DNA from: Oceanospirillum maris DSM 6286
Lineage (GTDB): Bacteria > Pseudomonadota > Gammaproteobacteria > Pseudomonadales > Halomonadaceae
Length of the DNA: 64,000 bases
Assembly: GCF_000422865.1 (NCBI RefSeq)
Contig: NZ_AUGW01000018.1
Location: 1-64,000 of the forward strand
Direction: 5' to 3'
Shown one piece after another: positions 28,001-36,188 of this stretch (the stretch's first letter is position 1; every line of letters begins with the position of its first letter). Made by a program: the position numbers and the translations under genes. The notes beneath the pieces are model-generated. The model saw nothing but the letters and a program-made list of their open reading frames with translations. It was not told the DNA's origin and made no database searches.

Positions 28001-28302
28001 GGGTAAAGCACCGCTTGCGGTAATAGTTGATAAATAGAGTTGTCTGTTGATAGAACCACACGATTGGCATAATCAGGGTTCAGGTCACCCTGAAAGCCCT
28101 CTGATTTTAGCGCCTCAATAAAGCGTAGATACTCTTCTTTTATCGGTGAAAGAGTCTTCTTAATAGACGACGATTTAACAGACAAGGATGCTGGCTGTTT
28201 CTCTGCGGGGTTAGCGTTAACCGTTGGAGTTGCGGCATCAGTATATGAGGTGCCTGTACATGCGTCTGTATATAAAGTGGTATCGGCCAGTTGCTTAATC
28301 AT
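25075..28302 (-). CDS. ydiJ: YdiJ-type FAD/Fe-S dehydrogenase (D-2-hydroxyglutarate dehydrogenase-like)
   Basis: A 1075-residue fusion. An N-terminal FAD-binding (PCMH) domain has LSPRGGGTGTNGQSLTDGLV and ELSTSNRATLGGMINTDASG. The FAD-oxidase C-terminal domain has FGHVDAGVLHVRPAID and WGEHGKGVRSEY. A 4Fe-4S ferredoxin segment has AGCLACKSCVGQCPIKVNVPEF. A C-terminal CCG/heterodisulfide-type domain carries LQASGCCGMSGTFGHE. The order and length match E. coli YdiJ (1018 aa) with about 50 additional, low-complexity N-terminal residues; the real start may be an internal codon. The family oxidises D-2-hydroxyacids such as D-2-hydroxyglutarate. Monocistronic, with a terminator downstream. Confidence 0.92.
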   Translation of the reverse strand: MIKQLADTTLYTDACTGTSYTDAATPTVNANPAEKQPASLSVKSSSIKKTLSPIKEEYLRFIEALKSEGFQGDLNPDYANRVVLSTDNSIYQLLPQAVLYPKHQADLELIARLSNQPGFEQITLSPRGGGTGTNGQSLTDGLVVDISKHMNQILEINVEERWVRVQTGVVKDQLNKALKEHGLFFAPELSTSNRATLGGMINTDASGQGSVLYGKTRDHVLELTSVLLDGTLWHSQPISDEQLAQIKQRDDRVGDVHRLADQIFSEQAALIEAKFPKLNRCLTGYDLAHIRDENGQFNLNALLCGAEGSLAFISEAKLNVLPIPKYSALVNIQYTSFNDALRDAKELTLWNPTSIETVDSKVLNLAMGDIVWDTVQDYFPAGQGDKSIAGINLVEYTGDDEAELNAKVNKLTAHLDEIAQSPLAGKGKSFAYTIARGAGEIGKIWGMRKKAVGLLGNADGEKRPIPFVEDTAVPPENLADYIMEFRELLDSHDLAYGMFGHVDAGVLHVRPAIDMKDPEQEPLIRTITDAVVALTQKYKGLVWGEHGKGVRSEYAPEFFGELYPFIQEVKAVFDPRNQLNPGKIATPAQSGAELLKIDGVATRGQHDRQITEATRHEFSAAMYCNGNGACYNYDLNDAMCPSWKATRERTQSPKGRASLIREWLRLQEAAGADLQKEAQNVRGSNFVGSFIPRLKNTLAKRKGGVENQDYSHEVYQAMAGCLACKSCVGQCPIKVNVPEFRSKFLELYHGRYLRPLKDYFVGTLEYIIPYAAKVPSLYNLPMKVGFVKALMAKYAGMVDSPLICKENIAKELARYGVAWASPEALARLPAEQKDKTVVLVQDAFTSFFETRLVLDIMDLLTRLGFRVFIAPFKPNGKPLHVHGMMNQFGRAAADNSEMLRALSETGVPLVGIDPSMTLTYRQEYTKALPEGDAPDVLLLQEWLVSQIATLETHGQHDQQEASQEVFLLAHCTEKTNAAATIKMWQQVYAALGFKLTLQASGCCGMSGTFGHETANLDTSKTIYSQSWSGIINDTEKQGRLVATGYSCRSQVKRLDDQHVPHPLQWLLRVLNNQNA

Positions 28303-28690
28303 CGGGGAACGGTGCCTGCCTGAAAATAGGTTACGTCGGGCGTAAAAAACGCTTAACTCAATTCTAGGCGCTATTATGGATGCTTGTAGGCCAGTGTTAA
28401 AGGGGAATGCCGTATTAACCGCTGATATTCGCTACAGACCGACGCTACACCTTTTCTTGAAATAAGCCGCTTGGTCAAAAAATAGACAATTTAAGCGAGT
28501 GGGCCTTTTTTTGATTGCTACAGCTCCATTTCCTCAACTTATCCATAGAGTTATTCACAGCTTTTGTGGGTAAGTGTATTTCTATCACGATATTGAATCA
28601 AAGATGCTTGTTAGAAGTTTTTTTAATAAATCTGTTTTAAAACAACAAGTTAGGTATTTATGTCGTGATATTGATACCTGAGGGCTTAAG
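28303..28690. other. Gene-free region with three DnaA-box-like sites
   Basis: No gene is seen. TTATCCATA (28539-28547), TTATTCACA (28551-28559) and, inverted, TGTGGGTAA (28565-28573) each differ by one base from the DnaA box TTATCCACA and lie within 35 bp. An A/T-rich stretch follows (28610-28680). Two related sequences, TATCACGATATTGA (28583) and TCGTGATATTGATA (28664), flank it. Confidence 0.45.
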
Positions 28691-28730
28691 AATAATCAAG
28701 TGGAATGATTAAATTTTTATGTTGGTGTCA

Positions 28731-28990
28731 TATAATCTGACAAAAACTGTCATTAAAAAATATGTCAAGTATTTTTCTGGGGATAAAATGGTTTTTTTAC
28801 AGGTTTTATGGCGGTCTAAAAAGACAATCTTTATGTTTTTCTAGGTCTATCATTTTTTTTCTAATAACGATGAGAACTTTTTATTACTTCAAGGCTCTGA
28901 ATAATTGCCAATCTTGCGTAAAGCAAGTTGATCTGATGACTTTCATCGCACTCATCAACCTTTTAGGGAGCCTTCGGGCTCCCTTTTTTT
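28731..28990 (+). ncRNA. Candidate small RNA
   Basis: A TATAAT box at 28731-28736 and a strong intrinsic terminator at 28966-28990 frame about 250 bases with no credible protein. The only plus-strand frame, at 28762-29013, runs through the terminator and has no domain. Neither neighbouring gene is on this strand, so the terminator has no other gene to serve. The -35 region is weak (ATTAAA at 28708). No match to a known sRNA is recognised. Confidence 0.45.
28966..28990 (+). terminator. Rho-independent terminator
   Basis: GGGAGCC-TTCG-GGCTCCC (28966-28983) with a stable TTCG tetraloop, followed by seven Ts. Confidence 0.93.
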
Positions 28991-29115
28991 ATGGTGACAG
29001 ATTTTTATGGTGACAGAAAAAACGAGTGATAGAAAAGGTCTTTTGTGAAGACTATTCTAGAGGATGGTCGGTTGTTAGAGTTGTTAGATTAGTAGGTTGT
29101 CAGGGTAGGACGCCG

Positions 29116-30762
29116 TTACAGGGCGTGGTGTATCTCTTGGCGAATCTGCTGGTAGCGTGTCCATTCTTGCTCAAATTGATGTTCATCCCAATTTAAATAT
29201 TGTTCACAAAGCTGGGCTAATTCTATTTTTAAGCTTTCAGCGCCATCAGCATAAAGTAAGCCGATTCGGGTGCGGCGTAGCAAAAGATCATCAAGATGAA
29301 CGACCCCTAGATGAGCCAAGGCCCAGTGGAGTTCTGCTTTGTAGTAGGGTGTTGCGACAATTTTCTGATCAGCGGGTATCGTTCTGTGAAGACGCAGGGC
29401 ATCTGGGCCATACATTTGATGGAGTGATTCAGGAATAAGCAGAAACTCGCCTTGGTTATGGCTGTTGGCGCCTAATTCCGGCCAAGGTTTAGCAACCGGT
29501 GCTTGAGGCTTAAATGCCAGCTGATTGATCGCATCTTCAGCCATGCTTTGGAATGTTGTTAGCTTTCCGCCACATAGGTAAAGCTGACCATCTTGCCACC
29601 AAACTTTATGCTCTCTGGGTTCCTCTGATGGCATGGTGCCATCTTTGTGGGCTTTCTTCCGCGTATTTTTTAGGGAGAGCACGGGTCGAACCCCTGACCA
29701 TGTGCTCAAACAATCGGCTGGAGTTAGTTTGCTCGCGGGAAAATAGTGTTTGAGTGCCTTGAACAGATAATGTTGTTCCGCTTCTTGGATTTTGACGGGA
29801 TCATCCATCGAAGAGGTATGATCTATATCGGTTGTTCCCACAAGAGTATAGCCCTGCCAAGGTAGGGCAAATAATAACCGATTGTCATCAGGGTGAATGA
29901 GACAGATACCCTTAGTAAGTGGGAGTCTTTTTTGGGGAAATAGCAGATGGCTTCCACGAAGAGGTCTTACTCTTATCGCGGCGTCGGAACCTGCTGCTGG
30001 AGCACCTGAGTCAGAATCTGAATGTTTCCCCTCTAATCGTTCCCTTGGGCTTGATGTCCAAGCTCCCGTGGCATGAATCACCTGTCGGGTTTCAAGTTGA
30101 ATTGCGGGGTAATCTTCTGGCTTAACCGTGACTTGAAAGCCGCCATCCTCATGTCTTGATTTAAGCAGCCTGGTGCTTTCAACCGTGCAATAGTTAAACG
30201 CTTTACCGCCAAGTTGTGCGGCTTCTAACAGCACTCTCAAGGTTAGGCGCGCATCATCGGTAATGGCATCTTCAAATTGGGTTGCCGCGTAGCACTGCTG
30301 GCTTCTTAGAGTGGGGGCCGCTTTTTGTATATCGGCAACACTTAGACCTCGGTGATATTTCTTGCCCGCTAGGAGGTCGTAAACCCACATCAACGCACGA
30401 AATGAGAGGCGACTGGGCAGTTGTCCTCTGTAGTGAGGCATCATCAAGGGGAGGTGCTCCACTAGGCCAGGAAGTTGTTGGCAAAGCTGCTCTCTTGCTT
30501 GAACCGCCTTACGGGTTAGGCCGAGCTGACCTGAGGCTAAATAACGAATGCCTCCGTGAACCAGCTTACTTGATTGGCTTGATGAACCTGAGGCAAAGTC
30601 ATTTTTTTCCAGCAGAAGCGCACGATAACCACGACGACTTGCTTCAAATAGTAAGCCCGCTCCAGAAATTCCGCCGCCGATAATAATAATATCCCAGTGT
30701 TCGTCGATGAGGTGAGGCAGATGCTCTTGTCGCCCTTTGGCTGACCAATGATCAGGTAACAT
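29116..30762 (-). CDS. glpD: Glycerol-3-phosphate dehydrogenase, aerobic (FAD)
   Basis: A 548-residue membrane-associated flavoprotein that oxidises glycerol 3-phosphate to dihydroxyacetone phosphate and feeds electrons to quinone. The dinucleotide fold DIIIIGGGISGAGLLFEASRRG, then LLEKNDFASGSSSQSSKLVHGGIRYL are the GlpD signature; VRPLRGSHLLFP, YTLVGTTDIDH and WSGVRPVL follow. AAGGAG seven bases before ATG 30762 fixes the start. No glpK, glpF or glpR gene is beside it. Confidence 0.93.
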   Translation of the reverse strand: MLPDHWSAKGRQEHLPHLIDEHWDIIIIGGGISGAGLLFEASRRGYRALLLEKNDFASGSSSQSSKLVHGGIRYLASGQLGLTRKAVQAREQLCQQLPGLVEHLPLMMPHYRGQLPSRLSFRALMWVYDLLAGKKYHRGLSVADIQKAAPTLRSQQCYAATQFEDAITDDARLTLRVLLEAAQLGGKAFNYCTVESTRLLKSRHEDGGFQVTVKPEDYPAIQLETRQVIHATGAWTSSPRERLEGKHSDSDSGAPAAGSDAAIRVRPLRGSHLLFPQKRLPLTKGICLIHPDDNRLLFALPWQGYTLVGTTDIDHTSSMDDPVKIQEAEQHYLFKALKHYFPASKLTPADCLSTWSGVRPVLSLKNTRKKAHKDGTMPSEEPREHKVWWQDGQLYLCGGKLTTFQSMAEDAINQLAFKPQAPVAKPWPELGANSHNQGEFLLIPESLHQMYGPDALRLHRTIPADQKIVATPYYKAELHWALAHLGVVHLDDLLLRRTRIGLLYADGAESLKIELAQLCEQYLNWDEHQFEQEWTRYQQIRQEIHHAL

Positions 30763-30842
30763 ATGAAACTCCTTGTATTCAAACCGTGTTGTTGCTTAGG
30801 TTTGTTGTCGCTCATGTCTATTTTAAAGCGTAAAAATTAAAA

Positions 30843-31589
30843 TTAGTCTAGAGTTTTTGACGATGGGTATGATGGATATTGAAGTATTTGGCTTAACTGT
30901 CCCGATGCCTTTAATTTATTAATGATTTGGTTAAATGCGGCACAAAGGTATCGACCATGAGGCGTATCTTGGAAAATAAAGAAGACTGGCACGCTGTCTA
31001 GAGGGTATTGCTCATCATAAGAGATTCCTGTTGCTCCGCTAAGAGCTAATGCCTTAAGACCAGAATAACGCTCCACCAGAAAAACATCGGTTCTGGAGGC
31101 TTGAAGCTTTAAGAAATTGATCTGATCACTTTGGGCATAACGGGTATCAAGTGATGCTAAGTTAAGTGATTCACCGTAATTATAGCCTGTGGTTAGGCCT
31201 ATTTTCTTATCGATTAATTGCTCTTTCGTTCTTGGGATAACATCTCCTGTCCGAGTGAAAGCAAACACTTCCTTATAAAAGACGGGTTCAGAATAGATAT
31301 GATGACCTTGGAGGCTAGAGATTAAGCCAGGGAAGTAGATGTCGGCATCATTATTTTCAAAGGTCCTTTGTGCTCTTTTCGTCGGTAATAGATTGATACT
31401 AATGGGAGTATCTAGGTGTTGCTCAATGGTCGCTATAAGCTCAATAAAAGCACCCTTTTGAAGCGATTCACTAAAAAATGGAATGGAAAAGCTCACTAAG
31501 GATAATGGTTTTTTCTCGTCTGCAAAGCCTAATACTGTATAGGTTGTAGCTATAATTATTAGGAGGAATCTCGATACAATACTTCGCAT
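30843..31589 (-). CDS. Periplasmic solute-binding protein-like (SBP_bac_3 fold)
   Basis: A 248-residue exported protein with a signal peptide to about residue 23 (VLGFADE) and a type 3 binding-protein fold: SFSIPFFSESLQKGAFIELIATIEQHL, LLPTKRAQRTFENNDADIYFPG, KIGLTTGYNYGE and TDVFLVERYSGLKAL. No transporter genes are adjacent. It lies 80 bases upstream of glpD on the same strand. Ligand unknown. Confidence 0.7.
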   Translation of the reverse strand: MRSIVSRFLLIIIATTYTVLGFADEKKPLSLVSFSIPFFSESLQKGAFIELIATIEQHLDTPISINLLPTKRAQRTFENNDADIYFPGLISSLQGHHIYSEPVFYKEVFAFTRTGDVIPRTKEQLIDKKIGLTTGYNYGESLNLASLDTRYAQSDQINFLKLQASRTDVFLVERYSGLKALALSGATGISYDEQYPLDSVPVFFIFQDTPHGRYLCAAFNQIINKLKASGQLSQILQYPSYPSSKTLD

Positions 31590-31733
31590 GAAAGAACCTT
31601 ATCCCGATAAATTAATGGGCGACTTGAGAATGAGTGCTTTGGGGCCACCTGCCTAAGGTTAAAAATACTGCTCCGTTAGGCAGGGGTTGCCGTTCTTATC
31701 TAGAAATTATTGCGTGACGGCTAGGGCGATCTT

Positions 31734-32042
31734 TTAGTGATTGCACTCTTCCTTGCTATAGCTTTCCAAGTGTACTGCTTCGGTTTCAATACTGATATCA
31801 AGAATGTTACTGGCACCAGGGCGTAAGGCAATGACACCGTATTCAGTCAGGCTGTCGTTATCATCCTCTGCACTGCCTACCTCCAACGTTAGTGATGGAC
31901 CGGTAAGATGCTCTGGCGATAGCAGCAGGCTTGCAGGTAAACCTTCATCCCATTCTAGCTGCAGTTCTACAATATCAGTGAGGTTGATGATCTCGCCGCT
32001 TGCGGTGATCGCCTTAACGCGGGGTAATGTGTTCTCTGGCAT
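31734..32042 (-). CDS. Small acidic protein of unknown function
   Basis: A 102-residue soluble acidic protein with no signal peptide, starting PENTLPRVKAITASGEI and ending in a His/Cys tail (EECNH). An AAGGGAA sequence nine to ten bases before the ATG supports translation. It has regular alternating hydrophobic strands, but no family is recognised. It lies between the solute-binding gene and the divergent MarR gene. Confidence 0.5.
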   Translation of the reverse strand: MPENTLPRVKAITASGEIINLTDIVELQLEWDEGLPASLLLSPEHLTGPSLTLEVGSAEDDNDSLTEYGVIALRPGASNILDISIETEAVHLESYSKEECNH

Positions 32043-32290
32043 GACAGGTATTCCCTTGAATCGAATATGGTGGCGTTGACTAAGATAGGATGATAATGGC
32101 TTAGAATAGCAGATATTCTGATAAGAGAAATCAACCCTGTCTGTAGTATCTGCGTAAAGTTATAAGCTGTTTTTGCTTTATTTATCGCGTTTTCTGATTA
32201 CCGGTTAATCTTGTGGGGTCATCATTGAAAGGGCAACGAGCATTGCTTTTGATACTAAAAAAGGGGAGGGCAATTCACCCTAGGCAGTCT

Positions 32291-32318
32291 TTGAACCTAT
32301 GGAAAATCAGGATATAAT
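32291..32318 (+). promoter_or_regulatory. Sigma-70 promoter of the MarR gene
   Basis: TTGAAC (32291-32296) and a perfect TATAAT (32313-32318) are 16 bp apart. Transcription would begin near 32325, giving a leader of about 110 bases before the MarR start. Confidence 0.65.
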
Positions 32319-32331
32319 GCGTTTTTTTATC

Positions 32332-32400
32332 GCGACTAAAGTCGCAACAGCAGTCGCAACAAAGAGATCACCGTATAGCCGGTTGCTAAGGCGATCTCTT
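32332..32400 (+). promoter_or_regulatory. Structured leader of the MarR gene
   Basis: A GCGAC-TAAA-GTCGC hairpin (32332-32345) is followed by a direct repeat AGTCGCAACA (32340, 32352) and an inverted pair AAGAGATC/GATCTCTT (32362-32369, 32393-32400). No T-run follows. It may be a regulator site or an RNA structure. Confidence 0.4.
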
Positions 32401-32436
32401 GAGTAACACAATGCCTTCCTTCGCGTGATAACAATA

Positions 32437-33066
32437 ATGAGAAATGAAATGGATGATTCTAAGCCTTCTACCTGTGATCAGACCTCGGTCTCTGATCTGT
32501 CTTATACCTCTGCTCAGCCTTCTATGCCTGCTCAGCCTTCTATGCCTGTTCAACCTTCTGTTATTAATGCTTCTTTGAAGCTAGAAAACTATCTTCCTTA
32601 TCGTTTTAACCAGCTTGCAGAGCAGATGAGCAGCGCGTTAACAGCGATTTATTCATCTGAGTTTGGTGTGAGTTTGTCTGAGTGGCGAATTCTGGCGCTT
32701 TTAGGCCAGCAAGAGTCCATGATCTCCACCGATATTAGCCTGTGTACCAAAATGGATAAGGCTAAGGTGTCTCGTGCCGTTCAGCGGTTAGATAGCGAAG
32801 GTTATTTACTCAGACAGCGTGATGAGCTTGATCATCGGGTTAGCCATTTAAGCTTAACCGCCGCGGGTATCGATATATATAATGCGATTATTCCTAAAGC
32901 GTTAGAGTGGGAAGGTGGCCTAGTGGATACTTTGACGGCGGAAGAGTTTAACGATTTACATAATTTGCTAAACAAACTAGATCAGCAGATGAAAGAGCCC
33001 CTGCCCATAAAAAATGCTCAGTTAGCAAAACAGTCTCATACTGGAACAACCCTTGGTGATGCGTGA
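32437..33066 (+). CDS. MarR-family transcriptional regulator
   Basis: A 209-residue MarR-type winged-helix repressor. The core (about residues 50-190) has LSEWRILALLGQQESMISTDISLCTKMDKAKVSRAVQRL as the DNA-binding region (helix-turn-helix) and RDELDHRVSHLSLTAAG as the wing. The extra N-terminal 45 residues are low complexity with QPSMP repeats, encoded by an 18-bp DNA repeat (32511-32546 plus a partial copy), unusual for the family. The start is uncertain: GTG 32425, ATG 32437 or ATG 32449 have no strong ribosome site. It precedes a SulP transporter gene by about 220 bases on the same strand. Confidence 0.88.
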   Translation: MRNEMDDSKPSTCDQTSVSDLSYTSAQPSMPAQPSMPVQPSVINASLKLENYLPYRFNQLAEQMSSALTAIYSSEFGVSLSEWRILALLGQQESMISTDISLCTKMDKAKVSRAVQRLDSEGYLLRQRDELDHRVSHLSLTAAGIDIYNAIIPKALEWEGGLVDTLTAEEFNDLHNLLNKLDQQMKEPLPIKNAQLAKQSHTGTTLGDA

Positions 33067-33144
33067 CGCAATCCCAATATTTTTGTAATTATTTGTGATG
33101 AATATTCTTACCCGTAATGCAGATTTAATACCGGTTTCAATTGA

Positions 33145-33173
33145 TTTAGACGCCATTTGGAGCACGGTATAAT
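33145..33173 (+). promoter_or_regulatory. Promoter upstream of the SulP gene
   Basis: TTTAGA (33145-33150) and TATAAT (33168-33173) with 17 bp between them, about 115 bases before the SulP start. Confidence 0.5.
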
Positions 33174-33289
33174 GCGTACCATGAAGGCACACATTGTGTA
33201 AGCTTGTTGAATGCAAGGGATCTACTTGCAATCTGTGATAGAGCTTGAAAGACTCTTGCTCGTTTATTCGGAATAAGATTAGGGAATCC

Positions 33290-35434
33290 ATGTTCACATC
33301 TGCAATGCGCAACCTCTCATCCGGTATTATGCTGGGTTTGATAGGCACGGTTCTGTCGCTGTCATTTGCCTCACTGCTTTTTGGCGGCAGCAGTTACGGT
33401 CAATTCCAAGCCGGTATCACGACCTTATTAATCACGGCGGTTATTGCGACGCTAGTGATCGGTCTATTTAGCTCTCGTAAAGGCATGTCGGCTATCCCGT
33501 TGCCAAGCGCTGTGGCGATGACCGCTGCCTTAATTGCTGAACAATCAATTGAACAGCAAGATATTCGACTTGTGCTGATCTGTGGCAGTTTACTCTCTGC
33601 TATTGTGATGATCATTTTAGGCCAAGCAAGGTTAGGACGAGTGATTCGTTATCTGCCACTACCTGTTTTGGCAGGCTTTTTAGCCGGGGTCGGTTGGTTG
33701 TTCTTCAGCGGCGGCTTACGCCTTGTTCAACCAGAGTTGTTAAGTCTGAACCTGTTGACGAACCCCTCTGCTTGGTTGGTGCTATTTTTTGGTGGCGTAC
33801 TCTTTTTTGCCCAAAAGAAATTGGGCGGCTCTATGGTGTTGCCAACTGGTTTTTTAATTCTAATTTTTCTGTTTAACCTTGTAGGTGCCGGTTTCCCTGA
33901 GTGGTCTGGAAACTGGTTCTTTAATGGTCGTTCGTTATCCTTTCTTTCGATGAAATGGCTGCCCGCCTACGACCGTTTTACCGTATCCGATGCTGTAAAC
34001 TTACCCTGGGGTGGGATTTTAACGCTGGCGCTAATTAGTGTGTTCTCTATGCTATTACAAGCGACTTCCCTAGAATTAGCCGTGGGAGAAACCGTTGATC
34101 TAGACCATGAGCTTAAAGTGGCTTCTGGGGCGAATGTGTTAACGGGCCTTATTGGTGGAACGGTGGCTTCTCTTTCTTTAAGCCAAACAACACTAAACCA
34201 GCAGATGGGCGGGCAGGGTAAGTCTCCCGTTATTATTGCTGCCCTTGTACTGCTGATATTCTGTTTTGTGGGCAGTGCAATATGGCCCTACCTGCCGTTG
34301 CCAGCGGTGGCGGTGGTATTGGTTTATCAGGGCTTGCTGTTTATGGATCAGTGGCTTGTCCAGTCCCGCTCTCGATTTGGAATGATGGATTATCAGATTA
34401 TTGCTCTGATTTTTGCCGTGATCATCATTAGTGGTTTCCTGCCTGCGGTATTAATGGGCACCTTGATTACTATCTTGATGTTTGTGCGCCAGTACAGCCG
34501 TTTAAGAGTGATTCATCATAATACCGATGCCACAACCTTGCACAGTCGTGTAGAGCGCCCTTTGCGACATAAGAAGGCACTGGAAAAATATGGCGACCGC
34601 GTTCGTATCGTTCGATTAAAAGGTTTTCTATTTTTTGGTACGGCATATACGTTACTTGAAGAATTAAAAACAATGTTGCAGCCTCCCTGCGTGTTTATGA
34701 TTCTTGATTTCTCCCGAGTGAGTGGCACCGATTCATCAACCGCCAATGCTTTGCTACGACTGCATCAAGCGTGCATCAAGAAGAAAGTTATCTTGATCAT
34801 GGCATCAGTCCCTCCTGAATTAAGGGCGCTTTTAGAGGCTTCTGGGTTGGCGGTACTGGATGATAATGGCGATGAGATACTAACTACGCGCGGGCTTATG
34901 CAAACCGCTGGCCTATTTGATAACTGGGATCGGGCCCTTGAATGGTGTGAGAATGAACTGCTAGGCCGTTTACCCACGACTGAATCCGGCGAGTATACGC
35001 TAGAGTCTGTGCTTAAAGAGCGTCTAGACCTTTTGCCTTACGAGGTTGTGCATCTGGTGCGTTATTTTGAGCCGGTTCAGGCTAAGGCTGGTGAAACGTT
35101 CATTCGACAGGGCGACAAGGCCGATTCTCTATATTTGATTACGAAAGGTAAAATTGATATCCAGTTAGAGCTTGGTGAAGATAAACGTCAGCGCCTTAAA
35201 ACGATGATGCCCGGAACGATTATTGGTGAAATGGGCGTTTATACTGGAGGTATCCGCACTGCTTCTGCCACGGCTGTAGTGGACACTCAGCTTATGCGGC
35301 TGACGGCTAAGTCTCTACAGGATATGGAATCTCATAATCAGCTAATGGCTGTTCGTTTGCATCGCTTCGTCGTAATGCTATTAACCCAGCGTTTGACCGA
35401 TTCAAACAAGGTGCTTGAAGAGCTGTTCGATTAG
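33290..35434 (+). CDS. SulP-family anion transporter with STAS and cyclic-nucleotide-binding domains
   Basis: A 714-residue inner-membrane protein. A SLC26/SulP membrane part (about residues 1-400, some 12 to 14 helices, with RYLPLPVLAGFLAGVGWLFF and LELAVGETVDLDHELKV) is followed by a STAS domain (about 425-530, FLILDFSRVSGTDSSTANALLRLH) and a C-terminal cyclic-nucleotide-binding domain (about 575-700, AGETFIRQGDKADSLYLITKG, GTIIGEMGVYTGGIRTASATA). The family transports sulfate, bicarbonate or other anions; substrate is unknown. ATG 33290 with AGGGA just ahead is used rather than the upstream in-frame codon at 33245. The cNMP domain suggests allosteric control of uptake. Confidence 0.9.
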   Translation: MFTSAMRNLSSGIMLGLIGTVLSLSFASLLFGGSSYGQFQAGITTLLITAVIATLVIGLFSSRKGMSAIPLPSAVAMTAALIAEQSIEQQDIRLVLICGSLLSAIVMIILGQARLGRVIRYLPLPVLAGFLAGVGWLFFSGGLRLVQPELLSLNLLTNPSAWLVLFFGGVLFFAQKKLGGSMVLPTGFLILIFLFNLVGAGFPEWSGNWFFNGRSLSFLSMKWLPAYDRFTVSDAVNLPWGGILTLALISVFSMLLQATSLELAVGETVDLDHELKVASGANVLTGLIGGTVASLSLSQTTLNQQMGGQGKSPVIIAALVLLIFCFVGSAIWPYLPLPAVAVVLVYQGLLFMDQWLVQSRSRFGMMDYQIIALIFAVIIISGFLPAVLMGTLITILMFVRQYSRLRVIHHNTDATTLHSRVERPLRHKKALEKYGDRVRIVRLKGFLFFGTAYTLLEELKTMLQPPCVFMILDFSRVSGTDSSTANALLRLHQACIKKKVILIMASVPPELRALLEASGLAVLDDNGDEILTTRGLMQTAGLFDNWDRALEWCENELLGRLPTTESGEYTLESVLKERLDLLPYEVVHLVRYFEPVQAKAGETFIRQGDKADSLYLITKGKIDIQLELGEDKRQRLKTMMPGTIIGEMGVYTGGIRTASATAVVDTQLMRLTAKSLQDMESHNQLMAVRLHRFVVMLLTQRLTDSNKVLEELFD

Positions 35435-35457
35435 GCTTTTCTCTCCTGTCTGACAGT

Positions 35458-35488
35458 AAAAATGCCGCTGATTGTGAAGCGGCATTTT
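35458..35488. terminator. Bidirectional terminator between SulP and the T6SS accessory genes
   Basis: AAAATGCCGCT pairs with AGCGGCATTTT around an 8-base loop. It sits between the plus-strand SulP gene and the convergent DUF3540 gene. Confidence 0.85.
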
Positions 35489-35511
35489 ATTGGATGTCTC
35501 AGTGCTGGTCT

Positions 35512-36183
35512 TCAACCCATATGGATCCGTTTGCCATCCACCTGAACATCTTTTCGGGCTTTTATAATGGCATGCTCCGCACGTAAAGAGGCGGTCTTGT
35601 CGACTCTCTGGATGAGGTTGCCCGCTTGTTGTAAATCTTGCTGTTCAACTTTACGGTCACTTCTAACAAAGCGCTGGCGTAGTACGTTAGCTTTTTGTTC
35701 AGCCCATTCGGAGATCCATGAAAGCTTTGAAAATCTCCCTTTAAAGTCATTAACTTGAGCGACTAGGTCTAAAACTCGAATTCGGCTTTTAAGTGCCGCA
35801 ATGCTTAAATTTGCCGTGATTACTGAGGTTTTTGAGGTACCTTTCAGTTCAAGCTCCTCGTGGCTCTCAAGCACAAGATTTTTTGAGCTGATAATTGCTA
35901 CACCTTGAGGGAAGTTTAGCGTTGTAGTTGATGACTTTTGGCGACTTAGGATTGTGGTAATAAATATACCTGCATCAGTATCTACAAGTAAGACTTGATC
36001 CTGTTCTTTTGGTTGCGTATGGCAACTAAAGGCAATGTTCGCTTTTAATGTACCAATACGACTTTGAACCATTAATGCGCCAGTTTCTTGATTGATTGAT
36101 AAGACTTGGCCTGTAAGCATCTTTTCAGAATATAAAGGTGATGCTTTTTCTTCTTTGTAATGTGTGCTCTGTTGATTTTGCAT
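35512..36183 (-). CDS. DUF3540-domain T6SS-associated protein
   Basis: A 223-residue soluble protein. A beta-rich N-terminal half (TGQVLSINQETGALMVQSRIG, DQVLLVDTDAGIFITTILSR) followed by a helical C-terminal part rich in Arg/Gln (KANVLRQRFVRSDRKVEQQ) matches the DUF3540 proteins that occur with VgrG, DUF2169 and DUF4150 genes in T6SS islands. Last gene of the minus-strand vgrG run, five bases after the PAAR-like gene. Probably part of a spike-loading complex; its exact role is not established. Confidence 0.75.
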   Translation of the reverse strand: MQNQQSTHYKEEKASPLYSEKMLTGQVLSINQETGALMVQSRIGTLKANIAFSCHTQPKEQDQVLLVDTDAGIFITTILSRQKSSTTTLNFPQGVAIISSKNLVLESHEELELKGTSKTSVITANLSIAALKSRIRVLDLVAQVNDFKGRFSKLSWISEWAEQKANVLRQRFVRSDRKVEQQDLQQAGNLIQRVDKTASLRAEHAIIKARKDVQVDGKRIHMG

Positions 36184-36188
36184 TTTTA

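Noticed and set aside
28303-28700. Replication origin
   Set aside because: Only three imperfect DnaA boxes and no replication or partition gene nearby; kept as a finding at low weight only.
28762-29013. 83-residue plus-strand frame
   Set aside because: Runs straight through a strong Rho-independent terminator and has no domain, so the region is better read as a small RNA.
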